From Bacteroidota bacterium (GTDB lineage: Bacteria; Bacteroidota; Bacteroidia; Flavobacteriales_F; PHOS-HE28), in the NCBI GenBank assembly GCA_018266475.1, contig JAFEAI010000270.1:1-53070 (forward strand): a stretch of 53,070 nucleotides of DNA, written 5' to 3'. The notes below the pieces were generated by a model. It did no database searches. It was not told where the DNA came from and worked only from the letters and a program-made list of their open reading frames with translations. The translations under genes were made by a program, and so were the position numbers. Shown here piece by piece: positions 1-8,340 of this stretch (the first letter of the stretch is position 1; each line of letters opens with the position of its first letter).

Positions 1-177
1 GACCATATCGTGCCCTGCGGCATCAGCGACAAGGGCGTTACCTGCATGGCCAAGGAGCTGGGCGGCCTGGTGGACATGGGGCAGGTGAAGGAACGGCTGA
101 AGTTGGAGCTGGCGGATTTGTTCGAGGTGGAGCTGGTTGGGAAAGAACCGCAGATGGACGCAGATGGACGCAGATAG
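1..177 (+). CDS. lipB: Octanoyltransferase LipB, 3' end (partial)
   Basis: This is the C-terminal 58 residues of a gene whose start lies outside the window. The stretch HIVPCGISDKGVTCMAKELG matches the conserved LipB segment that follows the acyl-binding site, and the next part (VKERLKLELADLFEVEL) is the usual LipB C-terminus. LipB transfers octanoate from acyl carrier protein to lipoyl domains in the cytoplasm. The usual family end would be near FEVEL. Here the frame runs on for about 14 residues into the first unit of a 45-bp tandem array and stops at a TAG inside it, so the repeat supplies the C-terminal tail and stop codon. The family assignment rests on a short piece but the motif is distinctive. 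Confidence 0.8.
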   Translation, partial: DHIVPCGISDKGVTCMAKELGGLVDMGQVKERLKLELADLFEVELVGKEPQMDADGRR

Positions 178-445
178 TTGGTTGGGAAAGAACCGCAGAT
201 GGACGCAGATGAACGCAGATAGTTGGTTGGGAAAGAACCGCAGATGGACGCAGATGAACGCAGATAGCTGGTTGGGAAAGAACCGCAGATGGACGCAGAT
301 GGACGCAGATAGTTGGTTGGGAAAGAACCGCAGATGGACGCAGATGAACGCAGATAGCTGGTTGGGAAAGAACCGCAGATGGACGCAGATGAACGCAGAT
401 AGCTGGTTGGGAAAGAACCGCAGATGAACGCAGATAGCTGGTTGA
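133..445. repeat. 45-bp tandem repeat array (GCAGATG-type)
   Basis: There are six near-identical 45-bp units plus a shortened seventh. Each contains GTTGGGAAAGAACCGCAGAT followed by GGACGCAGAT and a (G/A)ACGCAGAT block. Units differ mainly at GGAC/GAAC and TTG/CTG positions. Because 45 is a multiple of three, the array stays open in one frame and creates a spurious 96-residue reading frame. The array begins inside the end of lipB. Related GCAGAT blocks recur near 909-985, 1185-1213, 23889-23913 and 38130-38190. Confidence 0.95.
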
Positions 446-508
446 GGAATAACTACAGATGAAGGTGGATGGTTACTTTCGATTTCACAACCTCAATCTG
501 CCTAACTG

Positions 509-901
509 ATGAAGGATTTCGTGGAATACGACCTGGCCATACCGGAAACAAAGGATGTTATTGGTGCGGCCATGGAAGTGGTCAACACGCTGGGGCATGG
601 CTTGCTGGAGAAGCCTTATGAGAACGCCATGTGCGTTGAATTGGGATTACGGGGGCTTGGATTTGAGCAACAATCCCGGTATCCGGTATTGTACAAATCG
701 GTGCTTGTGGGAGAGTACGTACCCGATATCATCGTGGCCGGTAAAGTGGTTGTGGATACGAAGACGATCGACAGGATCACGGACCATGAGCTGGGCCAAA
801 TGATGAATTATCTACGGATCACTGGCCTTCCGGTTGGGTTGATCATCAACTTCAAGTATGCCCGGTTGCAATGGAAACGGGTAGCCTTTACCCGTGGTTA
901 G
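509..901 (+). CDS. GxxExxY family protein (PD-(D/E)XK nuclease-like fold)
   Basis: A 130-residue protein with the diagnostic motif GLLEKPY (G31, E34, Y37). It is followed by VPDIIV (D73) and VVVDTK (D83, K85), which fit the acidic and lysine positions of a PD-(D/E)XK core. The C-terminal segment GLPVGLIINFKY is also typical of the family. The function of the family is unknown; a nuclease-like fold is predicted, and catalysis is not established. The gene lies just downstream of a 45-bp tandem array and is followed within 10 bp by more GCAGATG repeats, so it is embedded in that repeat family. Start: ATG at 509, after an in-frame stop upstream. Confidence 0.85.
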   Translation: MKDFVEYDLAIPETKDVIGAAMEVVNTLGHGLLEKPYENAMCVELGLRGLGFEQQSRYPVLYKSVLVGEYVPDIIVAGKVVVDTKTIDRITDHELGQMMNYLRITGLPVGLIINFKYARLQWKRVAFTRG

Positions 902-1253
902 TGTTTTACCGCAGATGAACGCGGATTCACGCAGATGGCCCGAACTTCATCAGCGTTCATTGGCGTTCATCTGCGGTTAATCATCCATCATCCGCTACTT
1001 TCGGCTCGCAATCATTTCCATGCGCGTCCTCTTCCTGTATTCCGCGATTGGGTCACCCAAACCGAAAACAGCCCCTGAGATTTCGCTGTGGGATTTTTTT
1101 GACTTGAAAATTTGCGTTTAAGCGAACCTCAGAGGCTTCCGGAGCCGCGGGTCACCCAACTGCGGAAAACAGGAGGCCTTTCATCAGCGTTCATTGGCGT
1201 TCATCTGCGGTTAATCATCCATCATCCGCTACTTTCGGCACGCAATCATTTCC
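902..1253. repeat. Intergenic region with GCAGAT repeats and an 89-bp direct duplication
   Basis: The first part (909-985) carries GCAGATG-type blocks in both orientations. An 89-bp segment at 946-1034 is repeated at 1180-1268 with about three mismatches and a 234-bp offset. The second copy contains the leader and first codons of the serine hydrolase gene. The first copy contains the same leader and an ATG (1020) that opens a 33-codon frame ending at 1121. The interval holds a second short direct repeat, GGGTCACCCAA, at about 1049 and 1149. I see no other gene here. Confidence 0.85.
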
Positions 1254-2432
1254 ATGCGCACCCTCTTCAAGGCCATCTTTTGGATCATCGGCATCCTCGC
1301 GGCGCTCATCGCCCTGCTGGAGATCACCGGCAACGGGCAGATCGTGAGCGGCGTGCGCTATACGTACCTCAAGGGCCGCAGCGGGCCGGAGATCGACGAC
1401 CGCAACTTCTTCCCCTACGCCACCATACCCGCGGACGATCCGCAACCATGGCCCAAAGGCAAGCGCTACGGCCACCTCTCGCTGAACGGGGATCAGGTGC
1501 GCACACTGGCCAAGTACCACACGGTGGGCTTTGTGGTGATCAAGGATGACAGCCTGCTGTTCGAGGATTATTTCAACGGCTGGCGCGAGGATTCCGTGAG
1601 CAATTCCTTCAGCATGGCCAAGAGCTACATCAGCATGCTCACCGGCGTGGCCATGCAGGAGGGCAAGATCACCGACCTGAAAACGCCCGTGGGGCGGTAC
1701 CTGCCGGAGTTCGACACCTTCTATCCCTGCCACAAGGACATCACCCTGTGGAACCTGCTGACCATGAGCACCGGCCTGGATTGGAGCGAGAGCGGCGCCA
1801 ACCCGTTCAGCGACAATGCCAAGGGCTACTATGGCAGGCACGTGCGCAAGCTGGCCATGGACCAACCCTGCCGTGAAGCACCGGGCAAGGAGTTCGACTA
1901 CATCAGCGGCAGCACGCAGATCATGGCCGACCTGCTCCAGAAGGTCTACGGCAAACCGCTCAACGAGCTGGTGCGCGAAAAGATCTGGAAGCCCTTGGGC
2001 GCCGAACACACGGCCTACTGGGGAAAGGACCGCAACGATGGCGATTTCAAGGCCTTCTGCTGCCTCTATGCGGTGGCACGTGATTTCGGACGCATCGGGC
2101 AAGTGTGGTTGGACAGCGGCAAATGGCAGGGGCACCGCCTGATCCCTGCGAACTACTGGCGTGAATCCATCACCCCGGCGCCGCTTACCGATGATGGCCA
2201 ACCCAACCAGCGCTACGGCTTCTACTGGTGGCTCGGCACGGTGGATGGCATGCCGTTCTACTACTGCCGCGGTTTCCATGGCGAATACACGGTGGTGATC
2301 CCGCAGGAACGCTTGGTGATGGTGCGCACAGGCATGAAATGGGAGGACCATAGCCCGGGACTGGTGCCGCAGGATGCGATGGAATACATAGCGGTGGCGA
2401 GGGAGCTGGTTGGGGGGAAGGGGGAGTTTTGA
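1254..2432 (+). CDS. Serine hydrolase of the beta-lactamase / class C (PF00144) family
   Basis: A 392-residue protein with one hydrophobic N-terminal helix (residues 7-25), so probably anchored in the inner membrane with an extracytoplasmic catalytic domain. The SxxK motif is SMAK (Ser120, Lys123). A YIS motif near residue 216 occupies the YxN position, and FHGEY near residue 342 occupies the KTG/HxG position. These fit beta-lactamase-related esterases and D,D-peptidases such as EstB or 6-aminohexanoate-dimer hydrolases. The substrate cannot be read from sequence; resistance should not be assumed. The ATG at 1254 lies inside the second copy of an 89-bp duplication. Downstream is a 15-bp tandem array. 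Confidence 0.85.
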   Translation: MRTLFKAIFWIIGILAALIALLEITGNGQIVSGVRYTYLKGRSGPEIDDRNFFPYATIPADDPQPWPKGKRYGHLSLNGDQVRTLAKYHTVGFVVIKDDSLLFEDYFNGWREDSVSNSFSMAKSYISMLTGVAMQEGKITDLKTPVGRYLPEFDTFYPCHKDITLWNLLTMSTGLDWSESGANPFSDNAKGYYGRHVRKLAMDQPCREAPGKEFDYISGSTQIMADLLQKVYGKPLNELVREKIWKPLGAEHTAYWGKDRNDGDFKAFCCLYAVARDFGRIGQVWLDSGKWQGHRLIPANYWRESITPAPLTDDGQPNQRYGFYWWLGTVDGMPFYYCRGFHGEYTVVIPQERLVMVRTGMKWEDHSPGLVPQDAMEYIAVARELVGGKGEF

Positions 2433-2440
2433 GGTTCTTT

Positions 2441-2624
2441 TGAGTCGTGAGTCTTTGAGTCGTGAGTCTTTGAGTCGTGAGTCTTTGAGTCGTGAGTCTT
2501 TGAGTCGTGAGTCTTTGAGTCGTGAGTCTTTGAGTCGTGAGTCTTTGAGTCGTGAGTCCGTGAGTCGTGAGTCCGTGAGTCTTTGAGTCGTGAGTCTTTG
2601 AGTCGTGAGTCTTTGAGTCTTGAG
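2441..2624. repeat. 15-bp tandem repeat array (TGAGTCGTGAGTCTT)
   Basis: About twelve copies of a 15-bp unit, TGAGTCGTGAGTCTT, begin nine bases after the serine hydrolase stop codon and end 35 bp before the exonuclease start. Two units carry CCG in place of CTT. The unit itself contains internal GAGTC repeats. It is open in several frames, which produces spurious long reading frames on the minus strand. Confidence 0.95.
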
Positions 2625-2659
2625 TTCTGGAGTTGTGGGCCACCAATAACCGATCACCG

Positions 2660-3388
2660 ATGCGCAACGAACAATCCATTGATTCCGCGAAGGTCCTCTT
2701 TGTGGATATAGAGACCGTGCCGGCAGTATGGCAATATGAGGAGCTGGATGAGCGCGGCGCCAAGCTCTTTGCGGACAAGACGCGCTTTGAGCAGGAGCGC
2801 AGCGGCAAGAGCGCACAGGAGATCTATGGCGAGCGCGGCGGCATCCTGGCGGAGTTCGGCAAGGTGGTTTGCATCGGTGTGGGCGCGCTGCACAAGCAGG
2901 GTGCCGGCCATGCCCTGCGCGTCACGTCCTTCCACGGGGACGATGAGCGCGACCTCCTGCTGCGCTTCACCGACCTGCTGAACAAGAGCTACGCCACGGA
3001 CAGCCACTGGCTCTGCGGGCACAATGCCAAGGAGTTCGACTTCCCATGGATCGCGCGGCGCTGCGTGGTGCATGGCATGGCACTGCCCAAGCTGCTGGAC
3101 GTGGGCGGGCAGAAACCGTGGGACCTGGGCTTCCTCGATACCATGCACCTGTGGAGCTTCGGCGACCGCAAGAACTACACTTCGCTGGCACTGCTGGCAC
3201 ACGTTCTCGGCATCCCCACGCCCAAGGACGACATCAGCGGTGCCGATGTGGCGCGGGTCTACTATGAGGACAAGGACCTTGAACGCATCGCCACCTACTG
3301 CAAAAAGGACGTGGTGGCTACGGCACAGGTGTACCTGCGGCTGAAGGGGGAGATGATGGTGCGTGAGGAGCAGATCACGATGGTGTAA
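2660..3388 (+). CDS. Predicted 3'-5' exonuclease, PolB-like DEDDy family
   Basis: A 242-residue protein with the three exonuclease motifs of the DnaQ/PolB ribonuclease-H-like fold: FVDIET (D16, E18), HNAKEFDFPWI (Exo II Asp) and YCKKDVVAT (Exo III YxxxD). The Exo III tyrosine makes it a DEDDy enzyme. It fits the stand-alone PolB-related exonuclease family (DUF2319/DNA_pol_B_exo2 type), which occurs without a polymerase domain. Likely role: removal of 3' nucleotides during DNA repair or processing. The ATG at 2660 is chosen; an in-frame TTG 27 bp upstream is less likely. No RBS of the enterobacterial kind is visible, as is usual in Bacteroidota. Confidence 0.85.
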   Translation: MRNEQSIDSAKVLFVDIETVPAVWQYEELDERGAKLFADKTRFEQERSGKSAQEIYGERGGILAEFGKVVCIGVGALHKQGAGHALRVTSFHGDDERDLLLRFTDLLNKSYATDSHWLCGHNAKEFDFPWIARRCVVHGMALPKLLDVGGQKPWDLGFLDTMHLWSFGDRKNYTSLALLAHVLGIPTPKDDISGADVARVYYEDKDLERIATYCKKDVVATAQVYLRLKGEMMVREEQITMV

Positions 3389-3404
3389 TCGTTGCGCCCA
3401 ACGT

Positions 3405-5238
3405 TCAGTTCCGCTCCTTCGGTTGGAAGGTGGTGATCACCGGCCCGCTCACGTACACCGGCAGTGTATCACGGAGCCAGAAGTAGCTCACCAACAAGTC
3501 TTTTTTGCTGCGCACTTCGGGGGTCAGGTAATAGGTGCGCACAGTGGCCCACGCATTTGCAGGCAGGTTCTTCTTCTCCACATCTTCCGAAGTGTAGGCG
3601 TAGTTCTTGCCGCCGTGCTCGAAGGTGGAAACAAAGCTGCCTTTGGTGCCGGATGCAGGCGTCATGACCTTCCATTCGGCTTCGATCCAGGCATGGTTGT
3701 GTTTGGTCAGTTCGATGAACGGAATGTGCAATGCGGGGGAGAATGGATGCTGGCTATCCAAGCGGTAGGCGTGAACGTTCATTCCCGTTGCCGAGTCAAG
3801 GAGAACGGTGTCCGAAGCAGGAAGCTGAGCGGCAACTTCCGGCAGGGGCACACGCACATACTTGGTGCTGTCTGGTCGCCCTTGGTCGCCGCTGTAGGAG
3901 CGGTAAACCAGCAGCAGGTCCTCCATGCTCGCGGGTGCATTTGTTTTTCCAAAGCCCGCCTTGTACGCCGCCCAGGTCATGCGCGAAGAGTGGATGATGC
4001 CGTGCTTGAATTGCCAGTACTGGAACAGGTTGAGCACGGTGCATGCCACAGCCACCGCACCGATGGCCCACTTGCGCGTGCGCATTTCCGCAGCCCAATG
4101 CAACACCGCCGCCAAAGGCAACGCCATTACGGCGTAGGAGCCCACCATGGCGCGGGAGCCGAAGCTGTCCGCATACCACCAGTTGGTCCAGCTGGACACT
4201 AGGAACAGGTTGAGCAGGAAAAACACCAGCACGGGCGGGAAGGCTTCACGCCAGTACTTGCGCAGGAGCCAGATGCCTGCCGTGGCCAGGAGCATCAGCG
4301 GGGTGTAGATGTACCAGCCCTTGCGGAAGCTGAACAGGAAGGGCCACGTGTGCGGGCTCAGGAAGTCGAAGCCTTCACCGGCGTTGTTGTACGTGTCCAA
4401 GGTCCAATGCCCGGTGGCGGCTTTCCAATAGATGAACTGCGGCAGGCCGATCAGGAACATTACGCCGATGATCGCAATCCACTGCCGGCGCAGTTGCCAC
4501 GCGCGCTTGAACGGGTTGGGCAATTCATTTCCGCCGCGCCACAGGAAAGGCAACAGCACGCACACGCCTTCGCTGGGCCGCACCAGCATGGCCAAGCCCA
4601 TCAGTACGGCCAGCACCAAGGCGCGCCCTGGTCGGCGTTCCGCAGTCCAGCGGAGCGTGGCCCACAGGATGCCCGCGTACAGGCAGAACAAGGTGATGTG
4701 CGGCATGGCCGTGCCCACCGTGGCCTGGTCGATCAAGTTGGTGGCGGCAAACAGAAGCAGCAAGGTGTACACCACCACCCATTCGCTGAAGCGTGAACGC
4801 AGCACAGCGCGCAGCGCCAACAGCCCGAGCAGCAAATAGACCCAAACGCCGATGCGCACCGCGAGGTCATACGGCGGAGAGTAGCCATCCTGCGGCTGGC
4901 CGGTGATGCCCGCGATCCAATGCCCCGCCACAAACCACGGACTCCACAGCACGGCCAGGCCCATGGGGTATTTGTCCACGTGCGCACCGTTGTCCAGCGT
5001 GCTGATCTGGTACAACGTGCCCGAAGCATCATGGTCCTTGCGTGCCTGGTCCACCCAGCCAAGATCCTTCAGCAAAGGGTCGTGATGGATGCATGCAGCC
5101 GGCAGGTAAAGGTGGTAACCGAAGGAATCCCAAGTGAACAAGGTGCCGCTGTGGGGCCGCATCACCATGTAGCCCGTCAACGCCCAAATGAGCAATAACC
5201 CCACCAAGGAGGGGGAGGTTCGTAGGCGCTCAATGGGC
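3405..5238 (-). CDS. Polytopic membrane protein, GT-C-like glycosyltransferase
   Basis: About 611 residues with a first hydrophobic helix (residues 11-27), a polar loop beginning TWDSFGYHLYLP and roughly ten further transmembrane segments. It ends in a soluble domain of about 170 residues. A conserved acidic residue in the first extracytoplasmic loop is the hallmark of GT-C enzymes that use polyprenyl-phosphate sugars, but no subfamily can be named. It shares segments with the divergent neighbour at 5395-6687 (GYHLYLPAACIHHD against GYYQWLPATFITGD; FRKGWYIYTPLML against PRNGWFVFSPIFL), so the two are paralogues. The start ATG is at 5240-5238. Likely role: sugar transfer during surface glycan or glycoprotein assembly. 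Confidence 0.7.
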
Positions 5239-5394
5239 ATGGTAGGGAACTGGGCTGGGCCTGGGATGCATGGCTATGCGTCGACAAAATTAGGCCGGTC
5301 ATGCCCCCCGGGGGCAAGGTCCGCATTGGAGCTCGGCGAGGCACGCAATGCACGCCGCTGCCTACCTTGCCGCACCCTGTCAGCCATCAGCCCA

Positions 5395-6687
5395 ATGGAG
5401 GTGTTATTGGTCCGTCGCAAGAACCGCTATTTGCCGGAGTGGTCACTGTTCATGTTGGTGGCGGTGCTCTCTTGGCGCGTGGCGTGGGCTATTGGCGAGG
5501 GCAACACCACGGATTTCTTCCGGCAGGCCTCCGATGGCCTTGGCTATTACCAGTGGTTGCCCGCTACGTTCATCACTGGTGATCTGGCGATGATGCCGTG
5601 GACCCATTTGCTGTCCGGCGACCGCGCTATCAGCCTGTTCACGTTGGGCGTGGCCGTACTGCAATTGCCGTTCTTCCTCCTGGCCGAATGGTTCACTTGG
5701 GTCTTCGGCTATCCGGACACCGGGTACAACCCGGCCAACGCCGTGTGCATGATGGCCAGCACGGCCGCGTATGCAGGGGCGGGGGCGGTGTTCAGCTTCA
5801 AGTTGGCGTGCCGGTACGGTACTGCGCAGGCCGCCCTGCTTGCCGTGGTCGCCATCTATGCCGGCAGCAACATCTTCTACTATGCCACGGACAAGGTGTT
5901 GATGTCCCATGTGTATTCCTATTTCCTGGTCTCGTTGTTCTGCTGGACGGGCCTGCGGATCATCGACGGGCCGCGCCGCATGCACGTGTTCCTGTTCATT
6001 TTCTCCGGTGCCTTGATGGTGCTGGTGAGGCAGTTGAATGTGGTCGTGCTCTTCTTTCCGCTATGGATGGCCTGGCGTTCCCCCGGGGGGGGCTGCGGCA
6101 CATTGCGGAACATGGGGCGGCACCGGGGCACCCTCATTGCCGCTGTGCTGATGGGTGCCGTTCCTTGGGTGTTGCAGTCCATGTACTGGCATTATATCAC
6201 GGGGCACTGGTACGCCAACGGATATGCGTACAAGGATGAGTTCTTCGATTTCAGCAGGATGGTGCCTGGCATGGTGCTCTTCAGCCCGCGGAACGGGTGG
6301 TTCGTCTTCAGCCCCATTTTCCTCTTCGTGGTGGGTGGACTGCTCGTGCAGGCCTGGCGCGGCAGGCGCCCCGCACGCCCCATCTTGCTGGTCCTGCTGC
6401 TCACCTTGCTACTGTACAGTGCTTGGTGGTCCTGGTGGCTTGGCGGGGCATACGGGCACCGGGGCTTTGTGGACCTGTACGGGCTGCTGGCCATCCCCCT
6501 CGCTTGGCTGTTTCGCTCCGTGATGCGGAGTTCCTGGGCGGTACGGATCTTCAGTGCCTTGCTCTTGTACGCACTGGTGCGGTTGAACTTCGGCATGATC
6601 GGGCACTTCGACAACACTTGGTACACGGAGGCTTCCACGTGGCCGCGCGTGCTGGAGGCAGTCGGTGAGATCGCTGCCGGAAAATGA
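5395..6687 (+). CDS. Polytopic membrane protein, paralogue of the upstream GT-C-like protein
   Basis: From the ATG at 5395 it encodes about 430 residues with roughly ten transmembrane segments. It begins MEVLLVRRKNRYLPEWS, and the open frame extends upstream to 5188 without a better start. The first outer loop contains TDFFRQASDGLGYYQWLP and the C-terminal half contains PRNGWFVFSPIFLF. Both align by eye with the divergent gene at 3405-5240. A C5G8 tract (6078-6090) lies in frame in the middle of the gene; slippage there would truncate the protein. The function is inferred as a lipid-linked sugar transferase or related membrane enzyme. Confidence 0.65.
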   Translation: MEVLLVRRKNRYLPEWSLFMLVAVLSWRVAWAIGEGNTTDFFRQASDGLGYYQWLPATFITGDLAMMPWTHLLSGDRAISLFTLGVAVLQLPFFLLAEWFTWVFGYPDTGYNPANAVCMMASTAAYAGAGAVFSFKLACRYGTAQAALLAVVAIYAGSNIFYYATDKVLMSHVYSYFLVSLFCWTGLRIIDGPRRMHVFLFIFSGALMVLVRQLNVVVLFFPLWMAWRSPGGGCGTLRNMGRHRGTLIAAVLMGAVPWVLQSMYWHYITGHWYANGYAYKDEFFDFSRMVPGMVLFSPRNGWFVFSPIFLFVVGGLLVQAWRGRRPARPILLVLLLTLLLYSAWWSWWLGGAYGHRGFVDLYGLLAIPLAWLFRSVMRSSWAVRIFSALLLYALVRLNFGMIGHFDNTWYTEASTWPRVLEAVGEIAAGK

Positions 6688-6799
6688 CCATGGGCGGAAT
6701 GGCCTCCAACGGTGCAGTGCCAAGCAAGGGCCGGGTGCCGGTGCATATCTCAACGGGACGCATACCATGCGGACGGATCGCATGACGGGGACGCCCCCC

Positions 6800-6811
6800 G
6801 GGGGGGGGGGG
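6800..6811. repeat. Homopolymer tract of 12 G (preceded by 6 C)
   Basis: Six C are followed directly by twelve G, 40 bp upstream of the preferred start of the DUF2079 gene. It is in frame with possible earlier ATG starts at 6767 and 6782. It is the longest homopolymer I found in the window and a candidate site of replication slippage or assembly error. Confidence 0.9.
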
Positions 6812-6850
6812 AGCGGGAGGTTCACGGAAACCGCCCGGAAGGGGAACGGC

Positions 6851-8320
6851 ATGGCCCGGTGGAATTGGCCGCTGCTCCTGGTGCTGTCGGTGTTCCTTGC
6901 GGTCTACGTGCTGATCAGCTTCGTTAACCACTGGTTCTTCCGCACCTATGCCCTTGATCTCGGGTTGTATACCAATGCCGCATGGAAGTATGCGCATGGC
7001 ATTGTGGCGGACCGGTCCCTTTTTACTTGGAACCATGATCCGTTGCTCACGGACCACTTCGACCTGCATCTCATCCTCTGGTCACCGTTGACCTACCTCT
7101 TCGGCGAGTGGACGTTGCTGGTGGTGCAAGTTGCCGCCGCGCTGTGGGGAGGTGTGGGGATGTATCGGCTTGCCATGGCCCTCACTACGGACCGCACCAC
7201 ATCCATGTTCCTCATGGCCTGTTGCCTCGGATCCTTCGGCATGATCCAAGCGTTCGGTTTCGATTTCCACAGCAACGTAGTGGCGGCAATGGCCTTGCCA
7301 TGGTATTTTTTAGCACTGTTCCGCAGGCGCAAGGGCCTCGCTTGGACTTGGCTCTTTTTCATGCTGGTCGCCAGAGAGAACATGGGGCTTTGGCTGGGCG
7401 TAACGGCTTTTGCCTCGATCGGCATTAACTGGATGGACAGCAGGATGCGCCGTACGCTGCTCTTGCAGGGGGGAACGGCATTGGTTTGGTCGGCCGTCGT
7501 CATTGTGTGGGTAATGCCGGCCATGGACGGCAACAAGATGAACTTCCAGACGCTCAGATACGCCCACCTCGGGCCCGATTGGGCCGGCATCGTGAAGAAT
7601 TTTCTGCGCCACCCGATGCACGTGCTGCAATACTTCGTGGTGCCGGTGGAGGACGAGGAGCACTTGGGGAATGCGTTGAAACTTGAGTACTACGTGGCGT
7701 TGCTGGCATCGGGGGCATGGGCGCTGCTGTTCAGGTGGCCGTACTTGCTGATGGCCCTTTCATTGCTTGCCCAGAAAATGCTCAGTTCGTCGGATGCCAT
7801 GTCGGGCCTGTTCTACCAGTATTCCGTGGAATTCGCCGGGTTGCTGCCGATCGCCATGCTGGACGTTCTTCAGCGGGTCCGTTCTTGGCCATGGCGGCAT
7901 GTGTTGGCGTTCCTGGGTTTCGGAGCGGTGGTTGGCACAACCATCTACACGTTGGACCTGCCTTTGGAGCATTGGAGCAACGCACATGGGGCACATGACC
8001 GCCTACGGTTCTACCAGGCGCGGCACTACCGGAGCAAACTCGACGTGGCAGGGGTGCACCGGGTGTTGAAACGGATACCGGCGGGTGCCTCCATTTCCGC
8101 TGTTTCGGGCTTGGTGCCGCATCTGGCGGGACGGGACCGGCTATATGCCTTCCCAATCATGCACGATGACCCGGAATACCTTGTGTTCCTGAAGGATGAG
8201 GTACCCTGGCCGCTTACGTCCGCGGAGTTCGGGCAAGCATTGGACCATTACCGTTCGTCTCCTGAATGGCGGCTGGCGGTGGACAGTGCCGGCGTACTGG
8301 TGTTCCAGCGGATGCCCTGA
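6851..8320 (+). CDS. DUF2079 family membrane protein
   Basis: From ATG 6851 it encodes 489 residues with about ten transmembrane segments. The pattern DLGLYTNAAW near the N-terminus, then NHDPLLTDHFDLHLILWSPL and a later FGFDFHSN, is typical of DUF2079. This is a polytopic family of unknown function that resembles GT-C glycosyltransferases in topology. An open frame reaches back to 6665, overlapping the preceding gene and spanning a G12 tract. I prefer the ATG at 6851 because it directly precedes the first membrane helix. The gene follows its paralogue-like neighbour in the same direction, with 163 bp between them. Confidence 0.75.
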   Translation: MARWNWPLLLVLSVFLAVYVLISFVNHWFFRTYALDLGLYTNAAWKYAHGIVADRSLFTWNHDPLLTDHFDLHLILWSPLTYLFGEWTLLVVQVAAALWGGVGMYRLAMALTTDRTTSMFLMACCLGSFGMIQAFGFDFHSNVVAAMALPWYFLALFRRRKGLAWTWLFFMLVARENMGLWLGVTAFASIGINWMDSRMRRTLLLQGGTALVWSAVVIVWVMPAMDGNKMNFQTLRYAHLGPDWAGIVKNFLRHPMHVLQYFVVPVEDEEHLGNALKLEYYVALLASGAWALLFRWPYLLMALSLLAQKMLSSSDAMSGLFYQYSVEFAGLLPIAMLDVLQRVRSWPWRHVLAFLGFGAVVGTTIYTLDLPLEHWSNAHGAHDRLRFYQARHYRSKLDVAGVHRVLKRIPAGASISAVSGLVPHLAGRDRLYAFPIMHDDPEYLVFLKDEVPWPLTSAEFGQALDHYRSSPEWRLAVDSAGVLVFQRMP

Positions 8321-8340
8321 GGAATGCATCTTCCTCTCTG

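Noticed and set aside
133-445. CRISPR-like array
   Set aside because: Units are contiguous with no variable spacers and no cas genes are present; this is a tandem repeat.
1020-1121. Short frame MRVLFLYSAIG... as an independent small gene
   Set aside because: It is the truncated copy of the serine hydrolase leader and has no separate support.
1215-2816. Minus-strand frame of 533 residues
   Set aside because: It crosses the 15-bp array and lies opposite the serine hydrolase; the sequence is repeat translation.
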